Shown: in pieces, positions 1 to 12,545 of the stretch
Layout of the letters: every line of letters starts with the position of its first letter
Numbering within the stretch: the stretch's first letter is position 1
NCBI GenBank assembly: GCA_944472155.2
Contig: OX235271.1
Coordinates: 84,147,256-84,211,255 of the forward strand
Source of the DNA: Trichobilharzia szidati
Taxonomy: Eukaryota > Platyhelminthes > Trematoda > Strigeidida > Schistosomatidae
Length of the DNA: 64,000 nt
Reading direction: 5' to 3'
Notes under the pieces: model-generated
Told to the model about the DNA's origin: nothing
Databases searched by the model: none
What the model saw: the letters and a program-made list of their open reading frames with translations, nothing else
Program-made: the position numbers and the translations under genes

Positions 1-745
1 GTCTTAATATAGTCGGCAAATAATAAGGAAGATAAGGTGGGAATTTTCCGCAATTCATTTAGGTACTACACTCTGTACCGCCTTACACTTTTGCCTTCTA
101 TCTATCGGGTAGTCAATAAGCCACTCACATAGGCGTTGGTCTAATCCAAAACGTTTAAGTTTATTAAGAAGGCCTAAATAGGATACCTCATCGAATGCTC
201 TACTAATATCGATAAAGATAACGTTCGGTAGGTGGTTCTTATCCTTGGGTTCGACCCAATATTCCCTAGCTAACAGTAAGTTTATCAGGCAGGATCTTCT
301 TGGTCGGAATCCGTGCTGTTTCATTACCAGTAAGCCACGTTTCTTCATATGAGCTAAGAGCTGATGCCTTATGGTTATTTCTAATACCTTTACTGTAATC
401 CAGGTCGGTAGTTAGATACTAACTGTTCCCCCCTCTGGAGATGGAGCCTATAAAGCATCTTTCCAGTCCCTGGGTAGCCTAGCCTGCGTCAGAGGCATCT
501 GAAAGATCTCCATGAATAGAATGTTTGTTAAATCCACCAAAGAGATTAGCAGTCTAGGGTGAAGTTCGCTGGGTCCGGGTTATTTACCTGGCTTCATTTC
601 AGACAGTAGTTTGAGAACCATTGCATCCCTTACCATATTTGGTGGCATTTTTGTGGCTATGGCAGTAACCCCTATACCCCTGAATGAATTTACTCTTTGT
701 TTACATAAATACTCAGTGTACGTTGCCTAGTCACACTATGTAGTC
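1..745 (-). pseudogene. CR1-like non-LTR retrotransposon reverse transcriptase remnant
   Basis: Minus-strand reading gives, in order, LHPRLL (about 560), LPRDWKDAL (about 475-450), SNYRP (about 410), the run KVLEITIRHQLLAHMKKRG (about 395-335), QHGFRPRRSC (about 325-295) and VIFIDISRAFDEVS (about 225-185). These are successive fingers/palm motifs of a CR1/SR1-type RT. The longest open stretch is 55-348; the rest needs frame changes and contains stops. Close to VVPK at 58 the sequence jumps to LLFADY near positions 1-30, which corresponds to the catalytic FADD box, so intervening sequence is deleted and the second catalytic aspartate reads Y. A dead element truncated by the window edge. The clade is inferred from motif style. 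Confidence 0.85.
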
Positions 746-929
746 TCCCACCTTCACCCTTCCTTCGATGGGCTGAATTTCATTCAATGATTTAAGCTTT
801 AATATCAGTTAATCCCACTGTGTATTCGGAAGGCTCGAAACGACTTCAAAAGCTGGCATGATGAAAGTTTAGCAGAATTTATGCAGGAGATCAAATTACT
901 GAAAACAAAAAGTAAACAGTGCCTATCCA

Positions 930-1420
930 TGTAAAAGTTTCAGTTTATATGAAAGCCCTACTCATATACACAGAGTATACCTCTAGGAAACCAGTTAGTT
1001 CTTCCACCTGTAGGATTTCGAGCCCGCTTCCGATTGGTTTCATTCGAAAACAAAAATCGTGATTGTTTTGTGGCCATCTATCATGCCAGACCCGGGCTTT
1101 AGCCACAATTCCGAGTGACTCCTTACCCTGGCCCACCTAAGCTGGTGGTCGGGCTGCTCTCAACACTACCCCGAATAGCGGGAGGTGAATATAACTTACT
1201 TTTGCCCAAAGGTGTATTTATTAACGATAATATAAATAAATACACGATCACACCATAACGTCACCAGTGAGCTCCTGTCCCTTCAAGGTCGTATTGACCA
1301 TCGTTAGTTTCAATCCACACAGATATACATACTTATCGTCGACGTTGAAACGGCTGGGGCTCAACCTATTTGACGAACTTTATCCGATCCCCACATTACT
1401 CACCCACTAGAATCAACTAG
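930..1420 (-). repeat. LTR-like repeat, left copy (putative 3' LTR)
   Basis: Shares an ordered set of blocks with 7395-7865: GGGCTGCTCTCAACA near 1151 versus AGGCTGCTCTCAACAT near 7619, GTATTTATTAACGAT near 1211 versus GTATTTACTAACGAT near 7685, and the ACCACACTGCAACG-like block. Read on the minus strand both copies start near TGT(A)TGGGGAT. Similarity is low enough that the edges are approximate. Confidence 0.5.
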
Positions 1421-2959
1421 GGTTGATTCGACTCAGTGAAGGATTTTGCTAAGAGTTGGATGATCTTCCGAAACTCGCAGTGTATTGATAATCTGAAGCA
1501 GGAAGCAGAAGAACAGCAGAAACTGTCTAAGAGAAAAAGTTTACTCTTTGCTGCAAAGTAGCAGTACTAATAGCGTCACAGTACAAACAATCAGCTCAGC
1601 GTTCGATGGAGGTGGTGGAAAGTTGGCCTGGTATGATTTCATAACATCCAGTGTGCAGAAGATCCTTGAAATCAAACGTGATTAACCACACATGGATGTA
1701 TGGCCAATCAGTGAAAATGTTTCACTATTTGGACAGCATATGAATATGAATGTTTGTAACAGGAATTTAATTCCTAACTCATGTTCAAAGAAAGAAAATT
1801 TCAATCATCTGGTGCAGGTTAGGCTGCACAGAACCGTGAGTTGTTTGACAAAACGAACATGAGCGTAACCAAGAGAGGTGGACTCCTAACTCAGTGTCCC
1901 ATGATATTACTTGTTGCATTTACATGAAGTGACGACTTGGTGACGCTGAGAACCAAACTTTAATAGAATGGGAGTGATATAAGTGACTACCAAAGCTTAT
2001 TTCGGTAGCTGTAAAGTGATATGTGTATATCCGTAATACACAGCAGTAATTATGTGATAATAAACCCTCCTGGATAACTTCTGAGTCAGCCTCTTAGGTT
2101 GCTGCTGAAGATTAAATAAAGACACCAGAAGATTTCCTCAGCTGCTAGGCTGGAGACTCATGCGATGGAATGATAAAATGGCAATACCACCGTTAAACGG
2201 ATGAGATGATGTAAGAATCTGTTCCAGTGCAACTTGTATACAGCCGGCAATTATTCACGGAGTAGCTGACTTGGTCATGAAAGTTTTATGCATTAGATAG
2301 CTAGGGGCTGTCAACAGTGACATCAGAGTATATAACTGGCCATTTTGCGCGAAGTAACCACTATAGCTTGTGACTGTTTGAGCATGACAATTCCTACGGT
2401 GGTACGTATCATTGGAGTGAGCGCTGCTGCTGAATTAGTTGATGAAGCGTTTCTTGTTCGGCAGCAAAATAACTTGGCTTTTGCATACATGAGTGGACTG
2501 AAAGATGTAGATGGTGCTTTTTGCAAATAAGATTCAGAAACAGTACAAGGCTTCTAATATACCTACGACGAGTGCGAACCATTAAAAAGTAAGCTTATAT
2601 GCGTCTCACCAGTAGCATGATCAATGAATTAATTAATATCTTTTGAAGACACGCGCCTAAAATTCAGATAAATACAGTTTTACCAATTCGGAATCACTTC
2701 GTCAGCTACGATGAACACAAAACCGATTGTTTGATGAAAGCGAGTTCTGTGAGTGATTGTATTATCCATCTTTTCAACTAACCAGTTTTAAGTTGCTTCC
2801 GGAAAAGTGCAGCCTATAAATAATTATTAGCAGCTCAAACAACGCTTTTGACTGACTCACCAGAATTACTGCCTCTGTGCAGTTGGTGGCAGGCAACATG
2901 AAGGTGTGACATGTTGTGCCTTGGGTGATATGGAGCATAAGGGGCTGAATCAGCATAAA
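1421..2959. other. Unassigned sequence inside the BEL/Pao element
   Basis: Between the left LTR-like repeat and the integrase remnant I recognise no protein motif on either strand. Short open frames around 2.32-2.53 and 2.77-2.96 kb show no family signature. Some nested insertion is likely, because BEL elements normally have little sequence between integrase and 3' LTR. Confidence 0.4.
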
Positions 2960-3226
2960 TCACGTCGGGCTCGCCAAATTAGAAACCGACTTTCTTGCGG
3001 AGATAATTGCTGAAATCACTGACCGATAGCTTATAATGTTGTAGAGGACTAGTTGTCTTAAACCATTATTTTCGAAAGCATGATGGAGGGCAAGTGTAGC
3101 AGAAAACCCAGCCAAACATATAGAAGGGTATCTATCATTCACCAGATAAGAAAGGACTTGCAAATCATGGGGAAGATAAATTTTCTCCATGATTACTTGT
3201 CCTATCCTTCTGGACTCCTCAATCAC
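2960..3226 (-). pseudogene. Possible displaced BEL/Pao RT segment
   Basis: An 88-codon open frame contains LPHDLQVLSYLVNDRYPSIC and GFSATLALHHAFENNG. The spacing faintly recalls the BEL RT palm region (dialkylated core after the primer-grip loop, then a CANFAL-like stretch), but no YVDD box is present and the position, downstream of integrase, would be out of order. It may be a rearranged RT piece or chance. Confidence 0.25.
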
Positions 3227-3252
3227 TCACCGCATACCAAGTTGTAGAGGCC

Positions 3253-3994
3253 TTACAGACCTACTTTCGTGGACCATATCTTAATGTAATGCCCTTGAAA
3301 AATTGCAGGACTTACAACATTAAGCCTGCAATACGTGCCATTTTGACGATTCTGTTTTGGGAAATCGCCTTTTTGTACAGGCTTCGAACTCAACTCAGCC
3401 GCTTCCTCGAGTAAACACAATTTTCGTACGTCACGCACCACTGTACCATTTTTTGTCATAACTTGGACAGTTCTCACCAATCCATCATTACTGACAAGTA
3501 CGCCTTTCTCCCTTCCTAAAGGCCAGCTGATTATATTAGATTTTTCTGGTACTAGCACAATATTACCAACTAGATGGTCTCTAAACAATTTTCGTTTTCA
3601 ATTTTAACACAAATTCCGGAAACCATCTTCTGCGAAATATGTCTTTCAGACATCTGGCTTGTCTCCATCTCTCAATAATAGGTTTGATCCCTGAATTCAG
3701 GTCCTCAAAAGCTGATTTTCTTGGCGGGAATAACACCTCTCTTAGAGTCAGGGCGTTGAAGCCCTTGACATCGTCTTTCACTAATGCCGACGGTCGACCG
3801 TTTAAAATCATTTCTGCCTCGCATAAAGTTGTCTCTAAGGTCTCATCAATTATGCTCTGGTTCTTATTTATGGGACTTAAAGCAAGTTTAATAACATTTA
3901 TAAGTCCTTCCCTTGATTCAACTCTGTGAATGGCTTGTGGTGAATTGAAATGCCACTCTATTTTCCTTTTCAATAGTTCTTTGTGAGATTTCAT
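3253..3994 (-). pseudogene. BEL/Pao integrase C-terminal region with DUF5641-type domain
   Basis: Two overlapping minus-strand frames (3581-3994, then 3253-3588) read continuously if one frame change near 3585 is allowed. The first has KIEWHFNSPQAIH, DETLETTLCEAEMILNGRP, a diverged LTPNHLL-equivalent and RWRQARCLKDIFRRRW, the typical end of the BEL integrase core. The second has VGNIVLVPEKSNIISWPLGR, GLVRTVQVMTKNG and VRDVRKLCLLEE, the DUF5641-type tail of BEL/Pao polyproteins. The catalytic core upstream is missing. It would have integrated the cDNA; here it is a fossil. Confidence 0.88.
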
Positions 3995-4589
3995 TTGAGC
4001 TTTCGAGATGACCTTTCATCTCAGTATGACAACCGACAATGTTACTTCCTCTGTTACTGAACATCACCTCTAGGGCATCCCGGCGATTTATAGATCTCAG
4101 TAATAAATGAATCAGTAGTCTGCAGGTAAACTACTTCTATATATACAACCTTGTCTTTTACATGAACATCTTACCTTCACAACAAAACGTCGAAATAAAT
4201 TTAGCCCGACATACTCTAAGCGCTAATTTCTTCCAGACTCTTGCCACTTTAGGGGCCGTTCAATCGTTTGTTAGGCCATCAAGCATTCTTCTGTCTACAC
4301 TCCACGCATTTATCAGTGCGTGCATCTATCAGTGCATACTCCAAACAGTAGATGCTATCGCGATTCGTGTGAAACAGCCAGTGCCTTGTGTGCAGAAGAA
4401 GCTAGTCCAGCCACTACTATTGCCCTGGCCGGCCTTCAGTAGGGACTATAAATTTGTGAATTCGTATCACTGTTTTTGGTAATTTCTCTGATATCCAGTG
4501 TACTGTTATGTTGATGCTATCGAAATGTAATCCATTGATATTATTATTGATTCACTGCTATTTAAACAATAACGTTGTTAATAACACTA

Positions 4590-4870
4590 ATTCATTTGCT
4601 ACTGTGCATATATAACTGTAAAATTTGATGAGGTTATCGAAAAGAATATTCTTCGTTGAGTAACCATTCTTCTGAGAAACATTTGTTTTGTATATGCTGC
4701 GGTAGCAACTGGAAACTTTCTGGGGCCTAACACTAGTCCAACCAACGATCCCATGCAGTTTGGATCATTACGTAAAGCATCATCCAAGGAAACGGCTTAA
4801 TGCATTGCTGAGCAATCAGACACCGAGATTTACCTGGTTTCTTGGGTTAAATGCAGGGCGATGAGGTGAG
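4590..4870 (-). pseudogene. BEL/Pao reverse transcriptase N-terminal fragment
   Basis: Minus-strand motifs NP/TQETR, VSDCSAMH and SLDDALRNDPNCMGSLVGLV, then FPVATAAYTKQMF, match the start of a BEL RT (R..DC.A....SLND.L..GP.L...LVGVL, then the first catalytic block A.DIK.MF). The metal-binding aspartate of that block reads Y (AAYTKQMF), so this copy could not have been catalytic even if open. A stop interrupts the frame before VSDCS. The remainder of the RT, including YVDD, is not seen downstream. Confidence 0.75.
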
Positions 4871-5279
4871 TACCGATTTCTGACTTCACTCTGATTATTC
4901 AACCTTTCAACGAAACCTCTTATATATTTATCAGTAACCTAATAGTCGATCTGAACATCTGAATCCATCACAAATGTCCTTTTTAAACTCATAAGTCTTA
5001 TAGTAGCAACTTACCAGTTACAAAATGTTTTTGAGGCCTGAATGCGTATGTCCGGCTTCAAAGCAGCTAAAACAATCGTTTTCTTCTCACAGCTTGCTGT
5101 GTTTCCTACAGAGACTTTTCCCTTATTCACTGACTTCTTAACTGCAGGAGTGGTATCAATATACTGGAGAACTTTCTCATTGTTGGGTTAACATTATCTT
5201 TCACGAGCCTCAAATATCATCAGACTTTGGCTGCAAGTATTCATCTCCCGTATGGGCTCTGATCTTGACCCTTTATTTT

Positions 5280-5720
5280 GTTACCTAGCAGGTAACTGCC
5301 TAGATATGATCTTAGTGACAGTATCCGGGTTCAGCCGGTTTGCACATCCCAGTGAAACTAAAGTATTTTCATAGGTTACCAAGTTATCCAGAAACAGTGT
5401 GAGCACTTTGAAATCAACTACCACTTGCCTACTATTGCCCATAACAATTTCGCACACACTTAGAGATCACAGATTGCCTCCTAAATCTCTGGCGTGAAAT
5501 CCGTTTTACCTCAAAATAAGCCTTTTCTGCGGGTAGGAATTTACAACATTGTATCGCTTTAATAGAAGCACCGGTACAACACCTCAACAAGCACATGTAC
5601 CTCATTTCGTCGTTTAGTGTGACATAACTCAGTATAATATCAATCTCCTTCAAAAAATGTGGGTAGTTTCTGGCAATTCCACCAAATCACTTCGGCCCCA
5701 ATTTAGGTAACTTAAGGACT
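5280..5720 (-). pseudogene. BEL/Pao gag (DUF1759-type) remnant
   Basis: Minus-strand frame 5432-5653 carries LNDEMRYMCLLRCCTGASIK, AIQCCKFLPAEKAYFEVKRI and QRFRRQSVISK, the conserved centre of DUF1759 gag proteins (K..YL...CTG.A..AI..C.LLP...GY.EAL..L..RFG...VI). The next frame (about 5400-5285) reads FLDNLVTYENTLVSLGCANR, LNPDTVTKII and RQLPAR, the second half of the same domain. Gag would form the particle; a frame change and stops show it is dead. Confidence 0.82.
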
Positions 5721-7394
5721 ATCTTTTCCTGGACTGACTCATTTCCCAACAAAAGTTCTCATCGCATTTATCATCAACGTATTGCGGCATAATATCATTA
5801 GCATGAAGCATTTTTTCACCAAAACTTATCCTATTGTTTGCCTTTAAACTGTCTCTTCCTTTTCTATGCCCAGGCATTGTAGAACATCGGCAAAGTGTGG
5901 GCCAAATGATATATATTCGAAACAGTGCTTATTCAAAGAAACAACCGGAGACCACCAATGGAAACGAAGACAGTACTGATAGCCTCCACGTCAATGAATC
6001 CCGAGGAACCAGAAAAAGCTGCCAGTAGCTCCTTACAAAACAACGAGAACTTCGAACGCATTAGTAAACAGATGATGGGCCCCTGTTACTGCACCTCACA
6101 GTGACTTCGCGTGATGCTTTTCGAATGTTTTTCTGCTTTCCCTAGGCAAACAGAACTGATTTTCGATCCCCAAAGTAGTCTCCAAAGAAGTGAAACAGTT
6201 TTTCTTTCGAAGGTTAGTACGTCCATAAATTTCTACCTTCCTGAATTTTTTCTAAATGGAGTAAATATCAGCAACTCCATTTGTCGTTGATAAATCCCAG
6301 CCTGCTGATGAAATTCGAAATCGTTTTCTTCACGTTAACAAATTCATTGTCACGATCATATCCGACAACCAATTCGTACCGATGGAGATAAAAGAGGACA
6401 CATTTCAGGCAGATGGACTTTTTTAGGAACAAGAGCATGGTAATCGTTTTGCGCTGAAGTTGCGTACCTATGTATTCCCCCACTGCAATCTTTGACCAGA
6501 CATAGTCCTAAACAGCCGTAAGTATAATTTTCTCCCCTTCTCAGTTAGAGTGGATTAAAGGGCAGACGTAACACCAGGCTTGGGTGTGCCGGGCTAAGGA
6601 GTCGGACAGTCGTGTGGTAGAATCGCAGGTCTGTCAGGACAAATGGCCACAAGGACTAGAATATCTCAAAAACACATAATCGCGTTAAAATTCAAATGGG
6701 CGCCGCGAGTGGAGTATGTATAAATCAAATGTTTCAGAAGGAGGAAAGTGACCGACGGACAGAAGGTGATAAACGAAGTCACAGTTTGGGACACTCACAA
6801 CAGATGGTGAATAAACTGACAGCTTATGAGACCGGTAAGATATTTTCCAAGATTAAGCGACTAAAGAACATATACTGGAAATCACGGATAAAACTGTTTT
6901 CTTCGTGAATGAGTTGAAGTTTGGTAACCGAGTCTCCGCTTGGGATAACAGAACAGCCTACCAATAGCGTGTTTAGAGTGAGAAGGCGGCGGGTGTTAAA
7001 CAGGGACTTCATAAGTACTCTGGCGGACATGTCAGGTGGGGAAGCATAGTCAAAAACACAGAAGAGCATTCATCATTTGGCGCAATCCAACGGAGATAAG
7101 AAACCTCACAAGTCGTGAAGAGGGAGCACTCCCTACCAGGTTAACATTATCGTCCCACTGTATGCCTTTTTCAATAACCGCCTACGGAATGACCTCGTAT
7201 ATCATACGGCCTTCACTGAGGTACAGAGACCTTAAAAGCCTTCCTAGAAATGGCTTCCAACATAGTGTCAATTTATTGTAAATTTCTTACCTGGATAAGG
7301 CTCCGGCTTTCTGCTGAGTGCACTTGTTGTCGCTTGCCGACTCTAGACTTAGGCTGGTTGAGGACTGTAGGTCTGGCGAATGAACCAAATCTCC
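5721..7394. other. 5' internal part of the BEL/Pao element, unassigned
   Basis: Lies between the gag remnant and the right LTR-like repeat. Open frames at 6268-6483 (minus), 6696-6908 and 7036-7281 (plus) have no recognised motif. I see no convincing primer-binding site. Likely decayed leader sequence plus insertions. Confidence 0.35.
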
Positions 7395-7865
7395 ACTTGG
7401 CCTGCATCTACACAACATGAAAAACCTGTGGCTATTATATGCAGCACACCTGTAGGGAGCCAATTAGTTGCTCTGCCTGAACTACTTCGAGCTCACTTCC
7501 GGCTAACTTCAACTAGAAATACACTCATGATTATTGTGTGGCTATCTATCCTGCTGGACCTGAGCATTAGTCACAGTACCTGCTGGCTCTTTACCCTGGT
7601 TCACATAAACTTATAGTCAGGCTGCTCTCAACATCACTCCAACTGGCAAAGGGAGAATAGAAAGCCTACATATGTTGAAAGATGTATTTACTAACGATGG
7701 TATGAAGAGAGTGTAGAGATACGCAACCACACTGCAACGTACGCCTTCACCCTTATTTCTTGGAAACCCATATACCCACCATGTATTTCAGTTCGCGCAA
7801 AAACAGGTAGGTTGTTGAAGGTTCAATCAATTTGATGAAGTTTAATCCCCATACACCCCTTCGTG
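7395..7865 (-). repeat. LTR-like repeat, right copy (putative 5' LTR)
   Basis: Partner of 930-1420. Shared blocks run in the same order up to a terminal AATCCCCATACACCC, the counterpart of GATCCCCACATTACTCACCC on the left. Both copies have the same orientation, as needed for an LTR pair. Confidence 0.5.
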
Positions 7866-8224
7866 GCAGGTTAAGGTGACACACTTAACGTTTTAAGAAG
7901 AAAAATAATTCTGTCATTGGCAAACCTGTTCCTATAGCCAAACGTCATCATATTTTGTGGTTCTCGTTCTGCATAGGACGTATACAGCCACTGTTGAAAA
8001 CAGGCTTTAATGACTGGATTACTTAAAATAGAATGGCCATTAGGGTTGAATGACCACAGACTCCAAGAGACAAGGTTCGGGAGACGGTCACTCATAGCTT
8101 GTCTCTTGTTACTATTGTGGTTGCTTACGTGTGGGGATGAAGCGGTAGGTTTTTACTTTCAGCTGTTGTTGTCGTAGACTTCCCATGACATCACTAGGGT
8201 GAAGTGAGCTCTAGTGGTAAATAA

Positions 8225-8900
8225 TCCTCCAAAATTATTAGAGGCAGAGAAGGTACCATTCAAGTTAGCGTGAGAGGAACAGCACCAATCATCATAAAAG
8301 GGAGAAATCGATATAGGGTAACCTCTTTCACTAGTCTAGGTGGCATAAATGAGGATGTCAAGGCGACCCAAGATAGGGAGACCAAGGCAAACAGTCATAT
8401 ATCCGAAATCAGTACTGAAATCACTTGCACTCAGAATCATGAATATGATTCAGATTTTCAACACTGGTATCCAATAAGTTCTTCTATACGTTATATAGAC
8501 TTGGTACGCGCGTCACCGAAGGCATTCCATGTGGGCTGAAGACTTCGGTCACTACCTCTGACAGTCAGTATTGAAGATAAGATGGCCGGCCAGAAAGGAT
8601 AAGAGAAGAGGAATCTGGCAATGAATCAACCAAGAACCTATTGTTCAACAAATATACCGAAGGAAATGGAGGTGGATTAGACATAGGATGAGGAAACTAT
8701 TGAGTGATATCACAGGCTGGGCAGACCCTCTATTAGAACGCGAACGGTAAAGAACTGGCTAGGTGTGGAGCAGTAAGTAGTATGGGGGACATTGAGAGAG
8801 GAAGATATGAAAGCTTATGTGTAGTGGCAGACTAGGAAAAAGAAAATCACAGAGAACAGTACGAAGTTGAGATGTGATATTGAAGCCCTGTATTCCACTT
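8225..8900 (+). mobile_element. RTE-clade retrotransposon 3' fragment, very degraded
   Basis: Recognisable blocks in order: a NGRDLKEVTSFT-like stretch (8285-8335), SLGGINEDVKAT (8334-8370), IQIFNTG equivalent (8450), the pair ERIREE...NQPRTYCSTNIP corresponding to ..QEPIAQQI (8600-8660), RRWIRHRMRKLLSDIT (8670-8710) and the end block GAAGCCCTGTATTCCACTTG (8882-8901). Many stops. Same family as the better copy at 60.5-61.5 kb. Confidence 0.7.
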
Positions 8901-10037
8901 GAGACTCAATGTAACGATATGTACACATATTCAAAGTATTTTTGTCTGATAAAATTAATTATTTGCGCTGAACCCATAGTGCGGGATAAATATTTGCAGG
9001 CAAATCACTAAGATGTAGGATGTGAAGATATTATTACGTTAAATAAATCTTGGATTGCCAACTCAGACCCAAAGCAAAAACGAATACTTTTTGATCACGT
9101 AAAACGCGTCTATGCATTTTTATGGCAACGGTTGGAGTGGATTTAAGTATGTGACCCAAACCTGTTTTATGTAAGTGTTACATAGAACTAATTTTTCTAA
9201 AATATTACATTTATCTCAACACTACAGTGCTGTTTGTATTTACCTTCTACTTATGATCGTAGAACCCTATTGGTTGCTGACTGTTTTGACTTATCAGTGT
9301 AATTAGTGTCTCTCAAGACCTTTCAAGGCATATATATAGTTGCTGCCAACCCTTTTTGAGACAGTATGAGTTCTCTACGTCAACGTCTGTCTTCTTGCGT
9401 TGCGAGTTTGGTTGTATCGTAATGTTCGTTGTTGTTGCCGCTAGTGATTGAAAAAGCAGGCTCGCAAATCGACCAGGTAGGAAGTTTGTTAGCACAAGCT
9501 ATCAATTCTATTGATGGTCATATTCATAAGAGTTTAGATACGCTCATGCTATGAAGACTGTGATTCGTCTCTCCTACGTGCTTTGAGAAAGATCACGTTG
9601 GACATATGTTTTTCTGGGTCACTTCCAATAGGCAACTTTTATCTTTTCTTGCAAATACCTGGTAATATGTTCTGCAGCCCTAAAATGTAGAGATCGATGG
9701 GTCCTCAGTTTGCAATTTTGACGACATGGTAATATGTGACATTATCGTTCAGATGCTGTGATGGCTTGCGAGGCAACATAAAACTCGTTTTCTCAATGAC
9801 ATTTAGTTTAGCTGCAAAGTAAGTTCCGCCAAAAAGAGTGGTGAATTTTATTTCATAGGTTATGATCGATTTTCTTAGGTGAAAACAGACACAATAATAC
9901 TGTACTCGGTAAGTTCATTGGACAAATTATGCGAAATTCTTAACAGTAGTCAAGGGCACTGTGACAAGGGTGTTTTTTTGGTAAATAGTCAGTTGTCTAA
10001 GATTTTACTGCAGAATTATTGATCTGTAAGGTATAAG
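8901..10037. other. No gene seen
   Basis: AT-rich sequence without a supported coding region. A TATA-like CATATATATAG lies near 9331, followed by a pyrimidine-rich stretch and a GC-richer block to about 9440. It could be an old LTR or Pol II promoter, but I cannot match it to another copy. Confidence 0.3.
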
Positions 10038-10408
10038 TGTAACGACAGAAGACAAGGGCCAGGCAACAGATAGTTTATTGAGAAAATCAAGAGGTATTTA
10101 TAGGTTTTGATGTACATTATTATTCGTTATTGTTAACAGAGTGGTAACGTCTTCTGATTGGTTGTTTTCCTGCTAAAGGTTATTCTATCATCTCTTTGTT
10201 GCCGTTTCAATACATAGTGAAAGTATACTGCGATGATGAGTAATAAAACGGGTCACTACAGTTTCTTAGACAGTCCGTTTATATATCTGCTAATCATATC
10301 CACCCATGTTAAGTCTGCTGTGATTGGTTGTTGAGTTAGTCTTTATTCTTGTATTTTTCTCATGACCAAGATTTGGGACGTAAACATTGACGTAAATTGC
10401 TGTCTACA
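10038..10408 (-). repeat. Solo LTR (minus orientation)
   Basis: Runs from TGTAACGACAGAAG to GCTGTCTACA; read on the minus strand it begins TGTAGACAG and ends CGTTACA, i.e. 5'-TG...CA-3'. It is the inverted counterpart of 12841-13151. The minus strand has TATAAATACCTCTTGATTTT and a CAATAAAC polyadenylation-like signal near the 3' end. No coding sequence or target duplication adjoins it. Confidence 0.75.
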
Positions 10409-12545
10409 GATTTTGGCTAGCATACAACTCTCACCACACTAGTAGTGCTACTGATTGGCTACACTATAACAGCCTTTCTGATAGTAGCGTCTAATTACCC
10501 AGTCAATCAGTACTCTACCTGACTAGTAAGTACTGATAAAAAAAGCAAATCAAAAAGACTCACTTATCTAGTAATGTGCTTTGATGAGCAGTATATTTGA
10601 ATAAAATGAAAAATTTTTATTTAGGGAAAAAGATTTAGAACTTATCTAGCTGATATGGCTAAACTATGGACTCACAGTCTCTGTGTGTTAAGAGCAGAAG
10701 AAGTGAGCGCAAAATGGCATTTGAGCTAATCCGGATGTTTATCCGTTAAAACAAAACTTAAAGCACCCAAAGCACATGTGGGAGGATAGGATACTTATTT
10801 GTTTCATACTAAATTGATTCGGTTTGATCAGTTAATTTTAGTCTCAGGATTATCTCACTACCATGAGGGGTGTACTACAGATTTAAGAGGAGAAAAAAAG
10901 AATATTCAAAACGATGCTGGAACAAGTGCCAACAACTAGTAGTATAAAACTTTGTACAATTGTTGGAGATAATCTGACTGGTCACTAAGGGGAGAATAGT
11001 ATCCTCTACATAACCTTCATTTTTAATCTTCATTCACTTCTATTAGTCAAGTTTGCAATATGGTCTCCAAACAAGTTGACCTATCACCACACTCAGCTTT
11101 GAATTCACATTCGACGGTGGTAAGTAATCGACAGTAAGCTCTGAGCCTAGTTTCTGTGTTTGTTGATACTTATCAAAACGGCGTATCTGCAACCTCAGGA
11201 TAACTGATATCCCCTTGGAAATTCAAACTCACGTAACTTAATGCTACAGTTAAAGAAGTGACCACTTAGCTATTTGAAGTCATGTATTGACTACAACCAG
11301 TTTTATCAATGATAATCACCATTTGCTCATTTCTTTAGACAGATGATAATTTCATTTATTAGCAGTAGTCTTCATGTTATGAGAGTTAAAACAACTGAAT
11401 TTATATTCACGAATCAGCAGAGATAGAGATTATTCAGATATTTCCAGGAAGAATATGTTAACTGATTTTGGATATTTATAATCCTGTGAATTATAACATT
11501 TTGCATACTTTGAAGAGGAGAAACAAAGCTGTATATACGACAAGCAATTTAATGATACATATTTATTGTTTCTCAAACGTGTACATGAAATAATACTTGT
11601 TTTAAAAATGAGGTAATTATAATTAGCGTATAGTAATAGTGGAAGAAATGTTCATAATGAGCGCTCTTTAAATAATGAAAGTGATTAAAACAAAATGATG
11701 TCAAATTTTACAAGAGATTGTTATATGATCATAAGTGATATACTATTCAGCGGTTAAAAATATTATTAATTATAATGGTAGTAGCAATAATCATAGTGAT
11801 AGAAAATTGTTGAGATGCTAGTTGTTTATTGACATGGATAATTTTCCGAACATATGGTTTATGAACTATACTACTTATTTCTGTTACATATTTATTTATA
11901 TATATATCATTGTTTTATTCTTCAGTCTGATCTCTTTCTAAATTGATCTTGTGTTAAATAATCCTGACGTAGATGGCGACGTCTTACTTTCTTTCCAGGT
12001 GCATAAAGACTATCCGACAACAGATTGACATCATTTGATTTCTTCATATCCTTCAGTTGAATCTATCAATTTATAGGATGTAAAGAGATAAGATGAAAGA
12101 AATTAAGTTATAATTACATTAAAAATCAATATATGCTCTGCATAGAATAATTCCGACTCAATAACTCCTGCAGACCAATAAGAAAACTGAAGTAGTACAA
12201 GGGTATTATAAAATGGTCAAGGTTCAAGTACCAGTTAGTCATTAGATAAACAGATTACTACACAACGGTTCAAAGTCACATTTATACTAGATCCACAGGA
12301 TATACATGAAAAATGAAGTGATTAAGTCAAGTTACACAAACTTTTCTCTATCATACTACATGTTACATAATCGTGTATAAAGGTTGATTTGAGTGGTGTT
12401 TACCTTCCTGTATTAAATTACATTTATAATTTTTCTATTTAATGGGATTAACTCAAATATAAGTGATCTTATCTCTATTTAAGGTCCTCCTAATAACTTC
12501 AAATGGAACAAAGCTAAGTGAAAATTTGCAAAATCTAATGAACAG
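10409..12545. other. No gene seen between the two inverted LTRs
   Basis: About 2.1 kb of AT-rich DNA with no retroelement coding motif. The block at 10435-10530 has several copies of (C)TACTGATTGG/CAATCAGTA and recalls the short repeat found near 17.5 and 58.65 kb. Confidence 0.4.

Larger units (their letters stand above)
930..7865 (-). mobile_element. Degenerate BEL/Pao LTR retrotransposon
   Basis: On the minus strand, gag (5.72-5.28 kb), RT (4.87-4.59 kb) and integrase C-terminal (3.99-3.25 kb) remnants occur in the order expected for a BEL/Pao element, flanked by two diverged copies of one repeat at about 0.93-1.42 and 7.40-7.87 kb that I interpret as the 3' and 5' LTRs. The coding order and protein similarity are clear. 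The LTR assignment is an inference, since copies are strongly diverged and no target duplication is visible. The element is riddled with stops and large deletions: protease and most of RT, RNase H and the integrase core are not recognisable. S. mansoni BEL families such as Sinbad or Saci-1 are the obvious comparison. Confidence 0.7.

Noticed and set aside
2323..2530. Overlapping open frames on both strands
   Set aside because: No protein motif in either; they lie inside decayed BEL sequence and mirror each other.
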